The position numbers and the translations under genes are program-made. Source: Aliirhizobium wenxiniae (GTDB lineage: Bacteria; Pseudomonadota; Alphaproteobacteria; Rhizobiales; Rhizobiaceae). Taken from it: 64,000 nt of DNA. The DNA lies in NCBI RefSeq assembly GCF_014201355.1, contig NZ_JACHEG010000003.1:124001-188000 (forward strand), in the 5' to 3' direction. The notes under the pieces were generated by a model that was not told where the DNA came from, made no database searches, and worked only from the letters and a program-made list of their open reading frames with translations. Below are positions 47,058 through 56,191 of this stretch, in pieces (within the stretch, counting starts at the first letter, position 1; every line of letters starts with the position of its first letter).

Positions 47058-48185
47058 ATGCAGGAAAAGGATCAAAACCAACGCGATGCACGCAGCGCCG
47101 GGGACCGTTTGGTCGCAGGGCATGTGAGTGAGGACCCATTCGCGGCGGCGTTCAAAGCCACGCGTATGCCAATGATCGTCACGGATCCAAACCAGGCCGA
47201 CAACCCGATTATCTTCTGCAACGAGGCTTTTAGAAAACTAACTGGCTATGGTGACGATGAGGTCATCGGCCGCAATTGTCGTTTTCTGCAGGGACCTGAG
47301 ACTGATCGGGATACCATCGCGCTGATGCGCGAAAGGATCGGCGCCGGTCAGGACGTGGCCGTGGATATCCTCAATTATCGCAAGGATGGCTCCACGTTCT
47401 GGAATGCCGTATTCATTAGCCCTGTGCGCGACGAAGCAAATAGGATCATCTACTTCTTTGCTTCCCAGCTCGACTTCACGCCCGTCAAGAGTCGAGAAGC
47501 GGATCTGGCCGCCGCGCGGCATCAGGCCGAGGCGGAGGTTGCAAAACACACGGCGAACCTGCGCTCGGCGCTGGACGCCCGCACGCTCCTCGTCCACGAG
47601 GTCGACCATCGGGTAAAGAATAATCTCTTGACGATGGCCTCGATCGTCAAAATTCAGGCGCGTGTCACCAGGGATGATCGGCAAAAACGCACTCTGATGT
47701 CAGTGCTGAACCGGATCGAAGCGCTCAGCACGGTTCAGCGCAAGTTATTTACCCTGGACGATGTATCGAGGTTCGACATGTCGGAGTTCACGCGAGAGCT
47801 TGTCACCGACCTGGTCGATGCGACAGGCCGCAAAGACATTCGCCTTTCGCTGGATCTGTCACCTCTTCTTGTGCCGGCCGTCAAGGCCACACCACTCTCG
47901 CTGATCGTCAACGAACTCGTCGGCGACGCCGTCCGGCGTGGGCTAAGCGATGGCGGCGGCGATATCCATGTTGTCGTCAAACGCCTCAACGGCCACTTTC
48001 TGATCCGCGTCGAAGACACATCGGAGCCGGTTGAGCCGGACAGCGAGAGTGCCGAGCTTGGACGGATGTTGCTTGAGGCCTCCGCCCTGCAACTCGGCGC
48101 CGAAATCGAACGGAAGCGGGACGGGCAGAAGACGATTGTCGATGTCGTCCTTCTCGTCGGCGACCATCAGGAGAATACGCATTGA
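47058..48185 (+). CDS. LOV-domain histidine kinase (LovK-like)
   Basis: Blue-light sensor kinase of 375 residues without membrane segments. The LOV domain (about 28-140) has the flavin-adduct cysteine Cys74 in GRNCRFLQ and the LTGY and FWNA motifs. A coiled-coil linker (145-175) leads to the HWE/HisKA_2 domain with phospho-acceptor His184 in [11 protein letters not shown] and an N-box [11 protein letters not shown]. The ATPase end is degenerate: [10 protein letters not shown] stands where a DxGxG box is expected. It overlaps the response regulator gene by four bases. LovK/LovR pairs act on the general stress response in Caulobacter; a similar role is inferred here. Confidence 0.9.
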   Translation: MQEKDQNQRDARSAGDRLVAGHVSEDPFAAAFKATRMPMIVTDPNQADNPIIFCNEAFRKLTGYGDDEVIGRNCRFLQGPETDRDTIALMRERIGAGQDVAVDILNYRKDGSTFWNAVFISPVRDEANRIIYFFASQLDFTPVKSREADLAAARHQAEAEVAKHTANLRSALDARTLLVHEVDHRVKNNLLTMASIVKIQARVTRDDRQKRTLMSVLNRIEALSTVQRKLFTLDDVSRFDMSEFTRELVTDLVDATGRKDIRLSLDLSPLLVPAVKATPLSLIVNELVGDAVRRGLSDGGGDIHVVVKRLNGHFLIRVEDTSEPVEPDSESAELGRMLLEASALQLGAEIERKRDGQKTIVDVVLLVGDHQENTH

Positions 48186-48607
48186 AAGTCATGATCGTAG
48201 AAGATGAGATGCTGCTTGCCATGGAGCTCGAAAGCGAGGTGGAAATGGCAGGACATATCGTGACCGGGCTTGCCATGAGCAGCACTCAGGCACGCCAGCA
48301 GATCGGCAGTTCGAAACCGGATTTTGCATTTGTGGACATCCATCTCATGGATGGGCCAACGGGCATCGATGTCGGGCGAGAGCTTGCTGCTGCAGGTATT
48401 CCCTACGTGTTCGTCAGTGGCAACATCAAGAAAATTCCCGATGACTTCGCTGGTGCTCTTGGCGCAATCGAGAAACCTTACACGATGAACGGGATGAAGA
48501 ACGCACTCGCTTATGTGTCGGCGATCATCCAAGGAGACGATAGCGGCTCGCCGCCGGTGAGCCTAGTTCTTGCCGAAGATGCGAATGCGGTACGGCGATC
48601 TGCGTGA
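48182..48607 (+). CDS. Single-domain response regulator (LovR-like)
   Basis: Receiver-domain protein of 141 residues with no output domain: acidic pocket EDE (7-9), phospho-acceptor Asp52 in FVDIHLMDG, and conserved Lys98 in IEKPY. The start is probably TTG 48182 (TTGA overlap with the kinase stop); ATG 48191 is the alternative. As the kinase partner it could act as a phosphate sink or pass phosphate on, as LovR does. Confidence 0.9.
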   Translation: MKVMIVEDEMLLAMELESEVEMAGHIVTGLAMSSTQARQQIGSSKPDFAFVDIHLMDGPTGIDVGRELAAAGIPYVFVSGNIKKIPDDFAGALGAIEKPYTMNGMKNALAYVSAIIQGDDSGSPPVSLVLAEDANAVRRSA

Positions 48608-48894
48608 ACAGCGACGGTGCAGTTGATTTCGGCTGTACAAGGGACGACACAAAGCTGCTTAACTCAGTTTGATGTCTTCGCTCGTCACGGCCTTCCTGAT
48701 CGTAATTCAGGTCCCTCTTTGGGCCCGGCAGTTTCCGATCCACCGTCGCGTCGTCTGAACCCGTTACACTTGTCGGCTTGGCAATTACGGCTCATCGAAA
48801 GCCGTCGCTCTGACCTCGAGCTCCCTACCAGTCGGATTTTGCCGAAAAATCAGTCCGCCGCCAGCTTTGGTCCTGCCAGTCCATTACCCAAAAC

Positions 48895-49347
48895 TCAGCG
48901 AGATTCGTGCTTTGCGAGGGGGATACGACCGTTCTCCTCGCCGTCCCAGTATTGTATCTCGATGGCCGACACCTTGATCAGCACGATGCCCGCGGTATCG
49001 ATCCCTTCCGGAAACCACCGCTCAAAGTCTTTGACCCAGTGAGCCTTAAACTGAACCTTGTCTCGGATCAGGCTTGCGGTACCGTCTATCGCCAGGAATA
49101 TGCCCGGCTTACCGAGTAAGCTGGGTGGTGCAGTAAACGTCAGGCCGACGCGTGCGTCTCGCTCGATGTCGCTGACCTTGCGGGTCTGCTCATATGAGAA
49201 GAAGTAGGACTCGCCGTCGTAATCGACGTCACCATTGTTGCTCATCGGGCGAACGCTGAACGCGCCAGTTTCGTCCTTCGTTTGGAGCATGCAGAAGTCG
49301 ATTTTCTGCAGCTGCCTTGATAGTTCTTCCAAGCTGCGCGCCGGCAT
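48895..49347 (-). CDS. Pyridoxamine 5'-phosphate oxidase-like stress protein
   Basis: Soluble split-barrel protein of 150 residues of the PPOX/general stress protein 26 group: LQKIDFCMLQTKDETGAFSVRPMS, YFFSYEQTRKVSDIERDARVGLTF. These bind FMN or a related cofactor. ATG 49347 is chosen because GGAGAG precedes it and the predicted stress promoter at 49,381-49,405 would start transcription near 49,374, inside the longer open frame. Confidence 0.85.
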   Translation of the reverse strand: MPARSLEELSRQLQKIDFCMLQTKDETGAFSVRPMSNNGDVDYDGESYFFSYEQTRKVSDIERDARVGLTFTAPPSLLGKPGIFLAIDGTASLIRDKVQFKAHWVKDFERWFPEGIDTAGIVLIKVSAIEIQYWDGEENGRIPLAKHESR

Positions 49348-49380
49348 ATGGCTCTCCAGAAGTCGAGTATGTGCCACTCA

Positions 49381-49405
49381 AACTCGCCGCCACTGCGTTC
49401 GTTCC
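49381..49405 (-). promoter_or_regulatory. EcfG-type promoter for the PPOX gene
   Basis: On the minus strand GGAAC-N16-AGTT, 34 bases before the ATG. Spacer and -35 match the other six elements in the window; the first -10 base differs from the CGTT consensus. Confidence 0.6.
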
Positions 49406-49737
49406 GTGAAGGCCGGGCCGGGAGCCCGTGTCGCGCCGGGTCTCAACAGGCTCTTTCCATCGTGCGTTTGGACCAGACATGATGTTCGACTCCCCACATA
49501 TCTGCGGCGTCAAAACGTCTGGCATGGCTGAGACGGACATCGCATTAATCAATCAGCCTGTCCCGCTACACTTGTTGGTTCGACCCCTTCGATTTGGTCG
49601 CTCGCAATGGAACAGTGAACGCCGCGGCCTGCTTGATCAAAAATCTTGAAAACTCCGCGCGGCGGACGACGGCGTTCAGGGGTGTGCGCGCAGGTTACAG
49701 GTTCACGTAAATGAGCACTTGCACACCCGCCTTCGGA

Positions 49738-49762
49738 GGAACCTTCTTTTTTGCTATCGGTT
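49738..49762 (+). promoter_or_regulatory. EcfG-type promoter for the DUF4174 gene
   Basis: GGAAC-N16-GGTT, giving a start near 49,769 and a leader of about 50 bases. The remainder of the 473-base divergent gap (49,348-49,820) contains only this, the PPOX promoter and no credible gene. Confidence 0.72.
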
Positions 49763-49820
49763 TTACGGTATCTGCGGTGTAGCCGTACTGGCTGCAAATC
49801 TCGCTGTGAAGAGGCGCCCT

Positions 49821-50207
49821 ATGTCTGCTCTATTTGAGGCCAAACGCAAACCGGAATGGATTTTGCTGGTCGCGGGAGATGATACCGGCTTGCGACGTCA
49901 GCAACTGGATGAGCTCCAGCAGCACGTGCAAGAGCTTAAAGAACGAGCAATCATTGTTTTCGAGGTTTCACGAACCGAGGTTACGGCCCTTGAGCAAGAC
50001 TGTCGCTGCGTGGCAGGTTCGGCCGATGTTGCCAAAACTTACAGACTAGCCTTCGATCGCTTCACGGCTTCCCTCGTTGATGTAAACGATTCTGTAAAAT
50101 GGGTGGCACCAATCCCAGTATGTTTCGCAGACATAGTCACAACTATCGAAGAATTACCGCATCGTGAAGCCGAGAACGCAGCGAGGGGGCCGTCGTTATC
50201 CGGTTAA
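49821..50207 (+). CDS. DUF4174 domain protein
   Basis: Soluble protein of 128 residues matching DUF4174, a thioredoxin-like family of unknown function: WILLVAGDDTGLRRQQLDEL, then a C-terminal FADIVTTIEELPHRE motif where family members have a similar LIDAMPMR. No CxxC is present. ATG 49821 has GAGGC upstream; the frame open to 49,719 crosses the promoter and is rejected. Confidence 0.72.
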   Translation: MSALFEAKRKPEWILLVAGDDTGLRRQQLDELQQHVQELKERAIIVFEVSRTEVTALEQDCRCVAGSADVAKTYRLAFDRFTASLVDVNDSVKWVAPIPVCFADIVTTIEELPHREAENAARGPSLSG

Positions 50208-50225
50208 CCTCTGGCTGGACTGCAG

Positions 50226-52184
50226 TCAGTGTCGATCCTGTCTCTTTCCCCACATCCGAGAGATTGACATGCGCTTCCCTTTCTTTGGAATCAGGTCCAC
50301 GTCGCTGACAAGCCTTGCCCCGCCATCCCGTTTCTCGAGAGTAATCTTTCGGCTGTGAAATGCCTCAAGTTCTGTTCGGTGACCAACACTCAGTATCGTA
50401 ACATCCGGCAATTCATTAATGACCGTCTCCATGATCTTGTCCTGGCTTTTGTCATCCAGCGCCGACGTTGCCTCATCCAGTACGACAATGTCGGGGGCAT
50501 TCAACAGCAGTCGGGCAAACGCCAGCCGTTGTTTCTCACCGCCGGACAAGGTGTGGTCCCAAGGGGCTTCATCGGCGATCTTGTCCTTGAGATGTCCCAG
50601 GCCAACCTTCTCCAGCGCTGAACCGATTTCCTCGGCGTTCCAGCTATCGGCTTCTTGCGGATAGGCGACCGCCCGGCGAAGTGATCCCGTGGGAATATAG
50701 GGCTTTTGCGGAAGCATGAACAATCGGGCGTTGGCACGGAAATTGACGCTTCCTTCGCCCCAAGGCCATAGCCCTGCGATTGCGCGCACCAATGTGCTTT
50801 TGCCAGAGCCGGACTCCCCAGCCACCAGCACACGTTCGCCCGGTTCGATCTCTACCTGGGTTTCCTTCACGACGGCTCTACCGTCACCGAGGGACACGGA
50901 CAGATCGCGAAGACTGAGCATGGTATTGTCAACAGCTTCGCCTCTAGCGATGCGGCCAAGGCTGTCGCTGGTTTCGGCGCGTTCGAGGCCATCGAGCGAC
51001 ATCATCAGCGACGCGACCCGGCGAGCACAGGCGTTCCAATCTGCAAGACGGGGATAGTTATCGACCAGCCAACCAAAGGCCGTCTGGACGATTGTAAACG
51101 CCGATGCTGCCTGCATGACTTCACCAAGTGACATGCTTCCATCGAGAAATTTGGGAGCGCATAGCAAGACCGGCACCACAGGGGCAATCAGCATCGATCC
51201 GTGCGAGACGAGCGTGGTGCGCATATATTGATGAGCAAGCTGGCGCCATTGCTCACGCACTTTCTGAAACGTTCTATCGAGGTCGTTTCGCTCCTCTTCT
51301 TCACCTCCGAGCAGAGCAATGCTTTCGCCATTCTCCCTGACCCGCGTGAGTGTATAGCGAAACTCGGCCTCGACCTGATTCTTGACCTCGGAGACCTGCA
51401 CAAAGTTGCGGGCGATGTAAGCGATCGAGCCTGACGTTACGAAGGCGTAGATCACCGCGGCGACAACCAGAAACCCCGGGATCGTAATAGACGATCCGCC
51501 GACCGGCAGTGTTAAGGCGCCGCCGATCGTCCAGAGTACAACGATGAAGGTCGAGGCAGAGAGAAAGGCGGAGATGACACCTGATACAAAATCCACAGGA
51601 GACTCGGTTGCGATCCTCATGTCTTCAGAAATTCGTGCTTCCGGGTTCTGATGGTCACCACCGATCAGGTTCAGTTGGTAATATCGACCATTGGCAAGCC
51701 AGCGCGCGATCAATGCCTTTGTTAGCCAAGAACGCCAACGTCTCTGGATCAGCATCCTGACGAATACCTGAATGGTAACCAGGGCTACGCTGCCTAGCAC
51801 CAGCGGCGGAAACAGAGCTCCCAGATAATAGACCGATGAGGCATTGCGTTGCTCGATCGCGTCGAAGATTTCCCGGTTCCACACATTGATCCCATATTGG
51901 AAACCGACGTTCAAACCAATCAACGCGAGGAGACCAATGGAAACTGGCCATGCCAGACGGTCACCACGACGGCTCCAATAGCCGCGCGCACTGATCCAGA
52001 AGCGCTTTAAAAGATAGGATTTGCGAGCCTGCTCGGCTTCCTCGGGTGACATTGCCTGATCGGGTTCAATGGCCTCAGGTACCGGCTCGGTCTCTGAGTG
52101 CTCTTCATCCTCCTGTGGAGGGATTTCAGCACCCTGTGATGTTGCGAGTTTTTCAGTTGCGGGGTCGATTTTGCGATCACTCAT
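50226..52184 (-). CDS. SbmA/BacA-like ABC transporter (membrane and ATPase fused)
   Basis: Inner-membrane half-transporter of 652 residues, related to YddA and BclA/BacA-type proteins. After an acidic N-terminal tail (1-45) come about six membrane helices (GLNVGFQYGINVWNREIFDAIEQRN, typical of ABC_membrane_2). The ATPase has Walker A AGESGSGKSTLVR, signature LSGGEKQRLAFARLLL and Walker B IVVLDEATSALD. Relatives import peptide antibiotics or act on very-long-chain fatty acids; in rhizobia some are needed for symbiosis. AAGGGG before ATG 52184 fixes the start. Confidence 0.9.
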   Translation of the reverse strand: MSDRKIDPATEKLATSQGAEIPPQEDEEHSETEPVPEAIEPDQAMSPEEAEQARKSYLLKRFWISARGYWSRRGDRLAWPVSIGLLALIGLNVGFQYGINVWNREIFDAIEQRNASSVYYLGALFPPLVLGSVALVTIQVFVRMLIQRRWRSWLTKALIARWLANGRYYQLNLIGGDHQNPEARISEDMRIATESPVDFVSGVISAFLSASTFIVVLWTIGGALTLPVGGSSITIPGFLVVAAVIYAFVTSGSIAYIARNFVQVSEVKNQVEAEFRYTLTRVRENGESIALLGGEEEERNDLDRTFQKVREQWRQLAHQYMRTTLVSHGSMLIAPVVPVLLCAPKFLDGSMSLGEVMQAASAFTIVQTAFGWLVDNYPRLADWNACARRVASLMMSLDGLERAETSDSLGRIARGEAVDNTMLSLRDLSVSLGDGRAVVKETQVEIEPGERVLVAGESGSGKSTLVRAIAGLWPWGEGSVNFRANARLFMLPQKPYIPTGSLRRAVAYPQEADSWNAEEIGSALEKVGLGHLKDKIADEAPWDHTLSGGEKQRLAFARLLLNAPDIVVLDEATSALDDKSQDKIMETVINELPDVTILSVGHRTELEAFHSRKITLEKRDGGARLVSDVDLIPKKGKRMSISRMWGKRQDRH

Positions 52185-52436
52185 GAGCCCCTTAACGGCG
52201 CTTGAGATAAAAGGTTTCACGCTGTTGTGATGGAATTTCAAGCCGCTGTTTAATGCGCACCTCCGGGCCAATAGCTCTCGCCATTCAAGGAGGGAACGAG
52301 AGTCTCGACATCCCTTGGATCGTTCTCCGGGGGGGCTAAAGGCATCGAAGCTTTTTCCCGAATGCAGCCAGGGCGACGTGATGAAGATTGGCGAACCCGC
52401 GTCGGCTATATTGTCATCGCCGACGCGGAGAACTTG

Positions 52437-53339
52437 TCAGAACTTAGCAATAAGTGCCGCTTCTTCGTCGTCTCGCTGTCGTCCCCCAAGTGCAGCGGCC
52501 GCAGAAGCGATGAAGGCACCAACCAAGAGCGATAGTGCGCCAAGCATCGCTGTTGTGGAGGCTGACTTACGAGCCTTGTCTGCCGCTTCCTGCGCTTCAA
52601 TTTTCGCCTGATCGATCCGCTGCAGCACAGCATCGACGCGCGCTGTCGCTTCCTCGGGCGTGAGCCCAGTGCGAGACGCCACGACTGCCGACAAGTAGGT
52701 CTTGTCCTCGTCCGGCATTGAACCAGCCGTCGCTGAATTGAGGAGGATACGGGAAACCTCCGCTGTCGCGGCCGCATCGTCAGTCTGGGTGCGATTGCGT
52801 AGATCCTGCCGACGAAGCAAGGCATCCGTGAAATATCCGGCCGCCACGTTGGCACCTGCTTTGTCAGAGCTGCTGGCGGATGTAGCGCCGACGATCGTCG
52901 CGCTTGAGCTGGCAGATGCCAAAGCCTGAATTCCGCCGCCTACAAGGCTTGTGAAGGCAGATCCCGCCAATCCGGCAACGATGACTGTTGCAAGCGCCCA
53001 GCTTAGGAAGCCATGCGCGGTGTCACGAAAAAACACCTCGTCGGTATGCACGCCGGCCCATTTCGTGCGCAATCGTCCCGTCAGATAGCCACCGAGGGCG
53101 GAAGCGAGCCACTGGACCACAACAAACCAGATTGCTGCTGTGATACTCACTGTGGTGAATGAAGCGCTTTCGCCCGCCCAAGGCGATACCATCGTCAGAC
53201 CAACGCCGGCCCCCACCAGAAGCAGAATGAGCGCAGTAGCCGCTGCAGCAACCGCGCCACCTATAACCGGCCCCCAACTGAGAGCCGAGGCAGAGGATTC
53301 AACTCCGACATCTGATACACCGGATTGATAGAGAGGCAT
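52437..53339 (-). CDS. Membrane protein of unknown function, stress operon
   Basis: Protein of 300 residues with N-terminal hydrophobic Gly/Ala-rich spans (about 22-55, 65-90, 110-140), a hydrophilic helical middle including TGLTPEEATARVDAVLQRID (180-250), and a last membrane span near 265-285. I recognise no named family. It follows a 25-residue membrane peptide gene by nine bases under an EcfG-type promoter, so it probably belongs to the general stress response. GGAGGA precedes the ATG. Confidence 0.8.
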   Translation of the reverse strand: MPLYQSGVSDVGVESSASALSWGPVIGGAVAAAATALILLLVGAGVGLTMVSPWAGESASFTTVSITAAIWFVVVQWLASALGGYLTGRLRTKWAGVHTDEVFFRDTAHGFLSWALATVIVAGLAGSAFTSLVGGGIQALASASSSATIVGATSASSSDKAGANVAAGYFTDALLRRQDLRNRTQTDDAAATAEVSRILLNSATAGSMPDEDKTYLSAVVASRTGLTPEEATARVDAVLQRIDQAKIEAQEAADKARKSASTTAMLGALSLLVGAFIASAAAALGGRQRDDEEAALIAKF

Positions 53340-53348
53340 GTCATCCTC

Positions 53349-53426
53349 CTAGCGCATAAACAGAACCAGAAGGATGACGATCGGCAACGGCACGCCGAGA
53401 AGCCAAAGAAGAATACCGCGCCCCAT
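53349..53426 (-). CDS. 25-residue single-span membrane peptide
   Basis: Encodes MGRGILLWLLGVPLPIVILL and five more residues: one hydrophobic span with a central PLP kink and a C-terminal basic residue. GGAGG stands at good distance from ATG 53426, and an EcfG-type promoter ends 40 bases upstream. Such tiny PLPI-containing peptides are easily missed. Function unknown; coupling to the next gene suggests a partner of that membrane protein. Confidence 0.75.
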   Translation of the reverse strand: MGRGILLWLLGVPLPIVILLVLFMR

Positions 53427-53465
53427 AATAACCTCCGATAAACGACTTGTTGTTGGTACCGCCTG

Positions 53466-53490
53466 AACGCTCCTGAAACTTCCCGGTTCC
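53466..53490 (-). promoter_or_regulatory. EcfG-type promoter for the small peptide / membrane protein operon
   Basis: Minus strand GGAAC-N16-CGTT, a perfect match to the GGAAC-N16/17-cGTT consensus. Predicted start near 53,459, about 33 bases before ATG 53426. Confidence 0.82.
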
Positions 53491-53626
53491 TCGTTATGTC
53501 GCTTTGTACGGTCTTCGGGACTTTCTGCCGAGGAGAGCCGCCGCCACACCGGCGTAGGGCACAAAGTTTTCCCTTAGGCTTTCGCCTATTGCCCTAACGC
53601 CGTATCCGCCATCGAAGACCGCTGCA

Positions 53627-54067
53627 CTACATGCAAAGCGGCTTGATAACGTCCATCCTGATATCGCCCTCGACTACGCCGCGAACCAAGTCGCAGCGCC
53701 CGTGTTCTATCTCGACGACGGTGTAGAGCTTTTCATCCCTGAACGCGCTCGCAGTTCGGGTTGATACATCGTCGGCTGGAGCCGCGTCGATTTCCATGAA
53801 ATCCAGCTCTCGTTCCGCGGCGACTATTCGCGCATCTCCAGCTGTCCGTGCCGCGACGACCACGACACCGTGTCCCGGCTTGTTTGCCCACGCGGGATCA
53901 TCTGCTGGAGCTATCGGTTCAAGCCGATAAATGTTGAGGGCCTCCCCAACGAACTTCGACGGTGCGGCGTCTGCAATCTGGCTTTTACTTTCCATGGATC
54001 GACCGAATGTCGTGCTGCTTGTTGAACTTCCGGTGAGCTCTGGATGTATGTCTTTCAACTGGGGCAT
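53627..54067 (-). CDS. Hypothetical stress-regulated protein
   Basis: Soluble, acidic protein of 146 residues without recognised domain. Two regions look structured: GHGVVVVAARTAGDARIVAAERELDFME (about 75-105) and YTVVEIEHGRCDLVRGVVEGDI (near the end). GGAGGA before ATG 54067 and the promoter at 54,092-54,116 fix the start against the longer open frame. Neighbours suggest a general stress role; no biochemical function can be given. Confidence 0.65.
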   Translation of the reverse strand: MPQLKDIHPELTGSSTSSTTFGRSMESKSQIADAAPSKFVGEALNIYRLEPIAPADDPAWANKPGHGVVVVAARTAGDARIVAAERELDFMEIDAAPADDVSTRTASAFRDEKLYTVVEIEHGRCDLVRGVVEGDIRMDVIKPLCM

Positions 54068-54091
54068 TGCCGTTCCTCCAATTGAGACGAG

Positions 54092-54116
54092 AACACTCTC
54101 GGCTATCTGGTGTTCC
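54092..54116 (-). promoter_or_regulatory. EcfG-type promoter for the 53,627 gene
   Basis: Minus strand GGAAC-N16-TGTT; predicted start near 54,085, about 18 bases before the ATG. Confidence 0.72.
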
Positions 54117-54354
54117 ATTAAATGTCGGGGACAGACCACTGTGTACGTTCATCGCTCTTCCAGCGGAACACGCTGCTCCTATCTTCAATTCAAAAGATGG
54201 GAGGAACGCATTTGAACTTTAGGATGGACGAAGATGAGCTGTTTGGTTCACCCGGACTAAATCGTATCAGCCAGCAGACGCAGCTGAAGGCATCGAGGCA
54301 CCGAGAACGTCATGGTGGAGCCATTTACGGTCGTAATCCGAAAGTTCGCCAATA

Positions 54355-55626
54355 ATGGTATCATCGCAGATCCGATCGAAATCGGGGACCGGCAAGCTCG
54401 ACGCCGCCGATTCACTCACACATCAGCAGCCGCTCCGCCACGCACAACCCCTGTGGCTCGCCAAACCGCGTACATCTATCGTCACGAGAAAGGTCCCGTC
54501 ATCCGATCGCTTCGATGTCATAGTGGTGGGTGCGGGAATTGGCGGCGCCCTCATGGCCCATTCACTCAGCGGCAAGGGGTTGCGCATCCTGACGATCGAC
54601 CGCCGCCATCCGGTTCGTGGCAGCAGCGCCGCAAGCACTGCCATGATCCAGCACGAGATCGATGTCTCGCTTCATCGTCTCGCTCGAACGATCGGTCACG
54701 ACAAGGCTTCACGGGTCTGGCGCAGGTCGGCAGGTGCGGTCGAGGAGTTGAAGAGCCTCATTCGGGATCTCGGCATCAACTGCGAATTCCAGGCGAGGCA
54801 CACGCTTTTTCTCTCCGGGCAAGAGCTTGGCGCGCGAGCGTTGAAAAAAGAGGCGCAGGCTCGAGAAGAGGTAGGAATTCTGGCCGAATATCTCGATCGG
54901 GCGGCGCTTTTGGAGCGTTATGGTATTAACCGAAGTGGAGCGATCAATAGCGCGATCTCCGCATCGTCAAATCCTGTGCAGATGACAACGGGCATTCTTC
55001 GCGCAGCCAAGCAGCAGGGCGTGGAAGTCGTGGAGGGACTGGAGGTCACCGATGTCCGCGAGGTCGGCGATAACGTCATCGTTGCGACAGATCAGGGGAA
55101 GATGATTGAAGCGGCCCATGTCATATTCTGCAGCGGATACGAGTTTCTCGAATGCCTGAGAAATCCACGCCACAAGCTCATGTCGACATGGGCTTTGGCT
55201 AGCAAGCCAAGGCTGAAACGACCTGACTGGCTGGATAATTACCTCGTCTGGGAGGCTTCGGATCCGTACCTCTACTTTCGTTCGACATCCGATGGACGCG
55301 TCATCGTCGGTGGGGAGGACGAGAAAGGTGAAGCTGCCTATCTCGACCCGATAAAGATCAAACATAAGACAGCGGTCCTTGTCGAAAAGCTGGCTGACCT
55401 GACCGGGATTTCGCTCGGCAAACCTGATTTTTCCTGGTCGGCTGCGTTCGGCGTCACACCTGACGGGCTTCCGATGATTGGGACTGCGCCAGGGATGCGC
55501 CGGGTCTTTGTATCGATGGGATTTGGAGGAAATGGCATTACGTTTGCAAAGATTGCGGCAGACCTGATATCCGCCACGGTTCTCGGCCACCAGGACGTCG
55601 ATTGGGATCTGTTTCCCCTCCTGTAG
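54355..55626 (+). CDS. FAD-dependent oxidoreductase (DAO family)
   Basis: Flavoprotein of 423 residues. The dinucleotide-binding motif VIVVGAGIGGALMAHSLSG starts near residue 55, after an unusually long polar N-terminal extension; the start may therefore lie further in, although no better one is visible. The DAO-type C-terminus PMIGTAPGMRRVFVSMGFGGNGITFAKIAADL is complete. DAO proteins oxidise amines or amino acids; the substrate is unknown. The gene lies alone, rightward, among leftward stress genes, with no EcfG-type element found upstream. Confidence 0.88.
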   Translation: MVSSQIRSKSGTGKLDAADSLTHQQPLRHAQPLWLAKPRTSIVTRKVPSSDRFDVIVVGAGIGGALMAHSLSGKGLRILTIDRRHPVRGSSAASTAMIQHEIDVSLHRLARTIGHDKASRVWRRSAGAVEELKSLIRDLGINCEFQARHTLFLSGQELGARALKKEAQAREEVGILAEYLDRAALLERYGINRSGAINSAISASSNPVQMTTGILRAAKQQGVEVVEGLEVTDVREVGDNVIVATDQGKMIEAAHVIFCSGYEFLECLRNPRHKLMSTWALASKPRLKRPDWLDNYLVWEASDPYLYFRSTSDGRVIVGGEDEKGEAAYLDPIKIKHKTAVLVEKLADLTGISLGKPDFSWSAAFGVTPDGLPMIGTAPGMRRVFVSMGFGGNGITFAKIAADLISATVLGHQDVDWDLFPLL

Positions 55627-55693
55627 CCTGGAACGGTTGCCATGTGCCGCGATGCGGTAGCAGCGCACCGCGTCGAATTTTTCGGCATGTTGC

Positions 55694-55930
55694 CTAATCG
55701 AATTTAAGCGCGGACTTGAGCGGGACGGTCAGCGCTACCGAGCCATCTGATCTGACGACCTCAAGACAGTCACCGTCAATGATCTTCCCATTTTTGACGT
55801 TGTTTGCAAGAATCTCTCGGGCCGAACTAACGGCGTAATCGTGGGCTTCATCTAACGTCTTGAATTCCGAGCCGTCCGGATCCTCGGTGAGCACGCCATC
55901 CTGCCTGATATGGAAGAAATATTTCTGCAT
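55694..55930 (-). CDS. DUF6894 family protein
   Basis: Small soluble protein of 78 residues beginning MQKYFFHIRQDGVLTEDPDG, followed by a helical region and a C-terminal beta hairpin. This YFFH...D..G pattern is typical of DUF6894, common in Hyphomicrobiales and often present in many copies. Function unknown. An EcfG-type promoter lies directly upstream. Confidence 0.85.
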   Translation of the reverse strand: MQKYFFHIRQDGVLTEDPDGSEFKTLDEAHDYAVSSAREILANNVKNGKIIDGDCLEVVRSDGSVALTVPLKSALKFD

Positions 55931-55953
55931 GAAACCTCCGTCGCGGCTGTCTT

Positions 55954-55978
55954 AACCATGGAAAGCGGTGAACGTTCC
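55954..55978 (-). promoter_or_regulatory. EcfG-type promoter for the DUF6894 gene
   Basis: Minus strand GGAAC-N16-GGTT, ending 24 bases before the ATG. Confidence 0.7.
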
Positions 55979-56035
55979 AGACTTAGTTAGCCGTTCATCT
56001 GATTGGTGCGGTAGTTGCCGAACACGCGATGAATG

Positions 56036-56191
56036 TCACGACTTTGGATTCAGCACCTCTGATGCAGGGGCGGTTTCAGTCTCTCCAGGAGTTTTGCCAA
56101 ATACGTAGTAACCAGCCAGTAAGAGCCCGACAATGAAGATTATACTGACAAACACATACATCCTTGAACGGGCTTTACCGCCTGTGCTCAT
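56036..56191 (-). CDS. Small single-span membrane protein
   Basis: 51-residue protein: basic N-terminus STGGKARSR, one hydrophobic span YVFVSIIFIVGLLLAGYYVF, and an acidic Thr/Pro tail. AAGGAAG precedes ATG 56191. It overlaps the end of the upstream small gene by 17 bases, suggesting coupling. No family recognised. Confidence 0.62.
   Translation of the reverse strand: MSTGGKARSRMYVFVSIIFIVGLLLAGYYVFGKTPGETETAPASEVLNPKS

Noticed and set aside
49428-49649. Short open frame in the PPOX/DUF4174 gap
   Set aside because: No ribosome site, atypical composition, and it runs across the promoter region.
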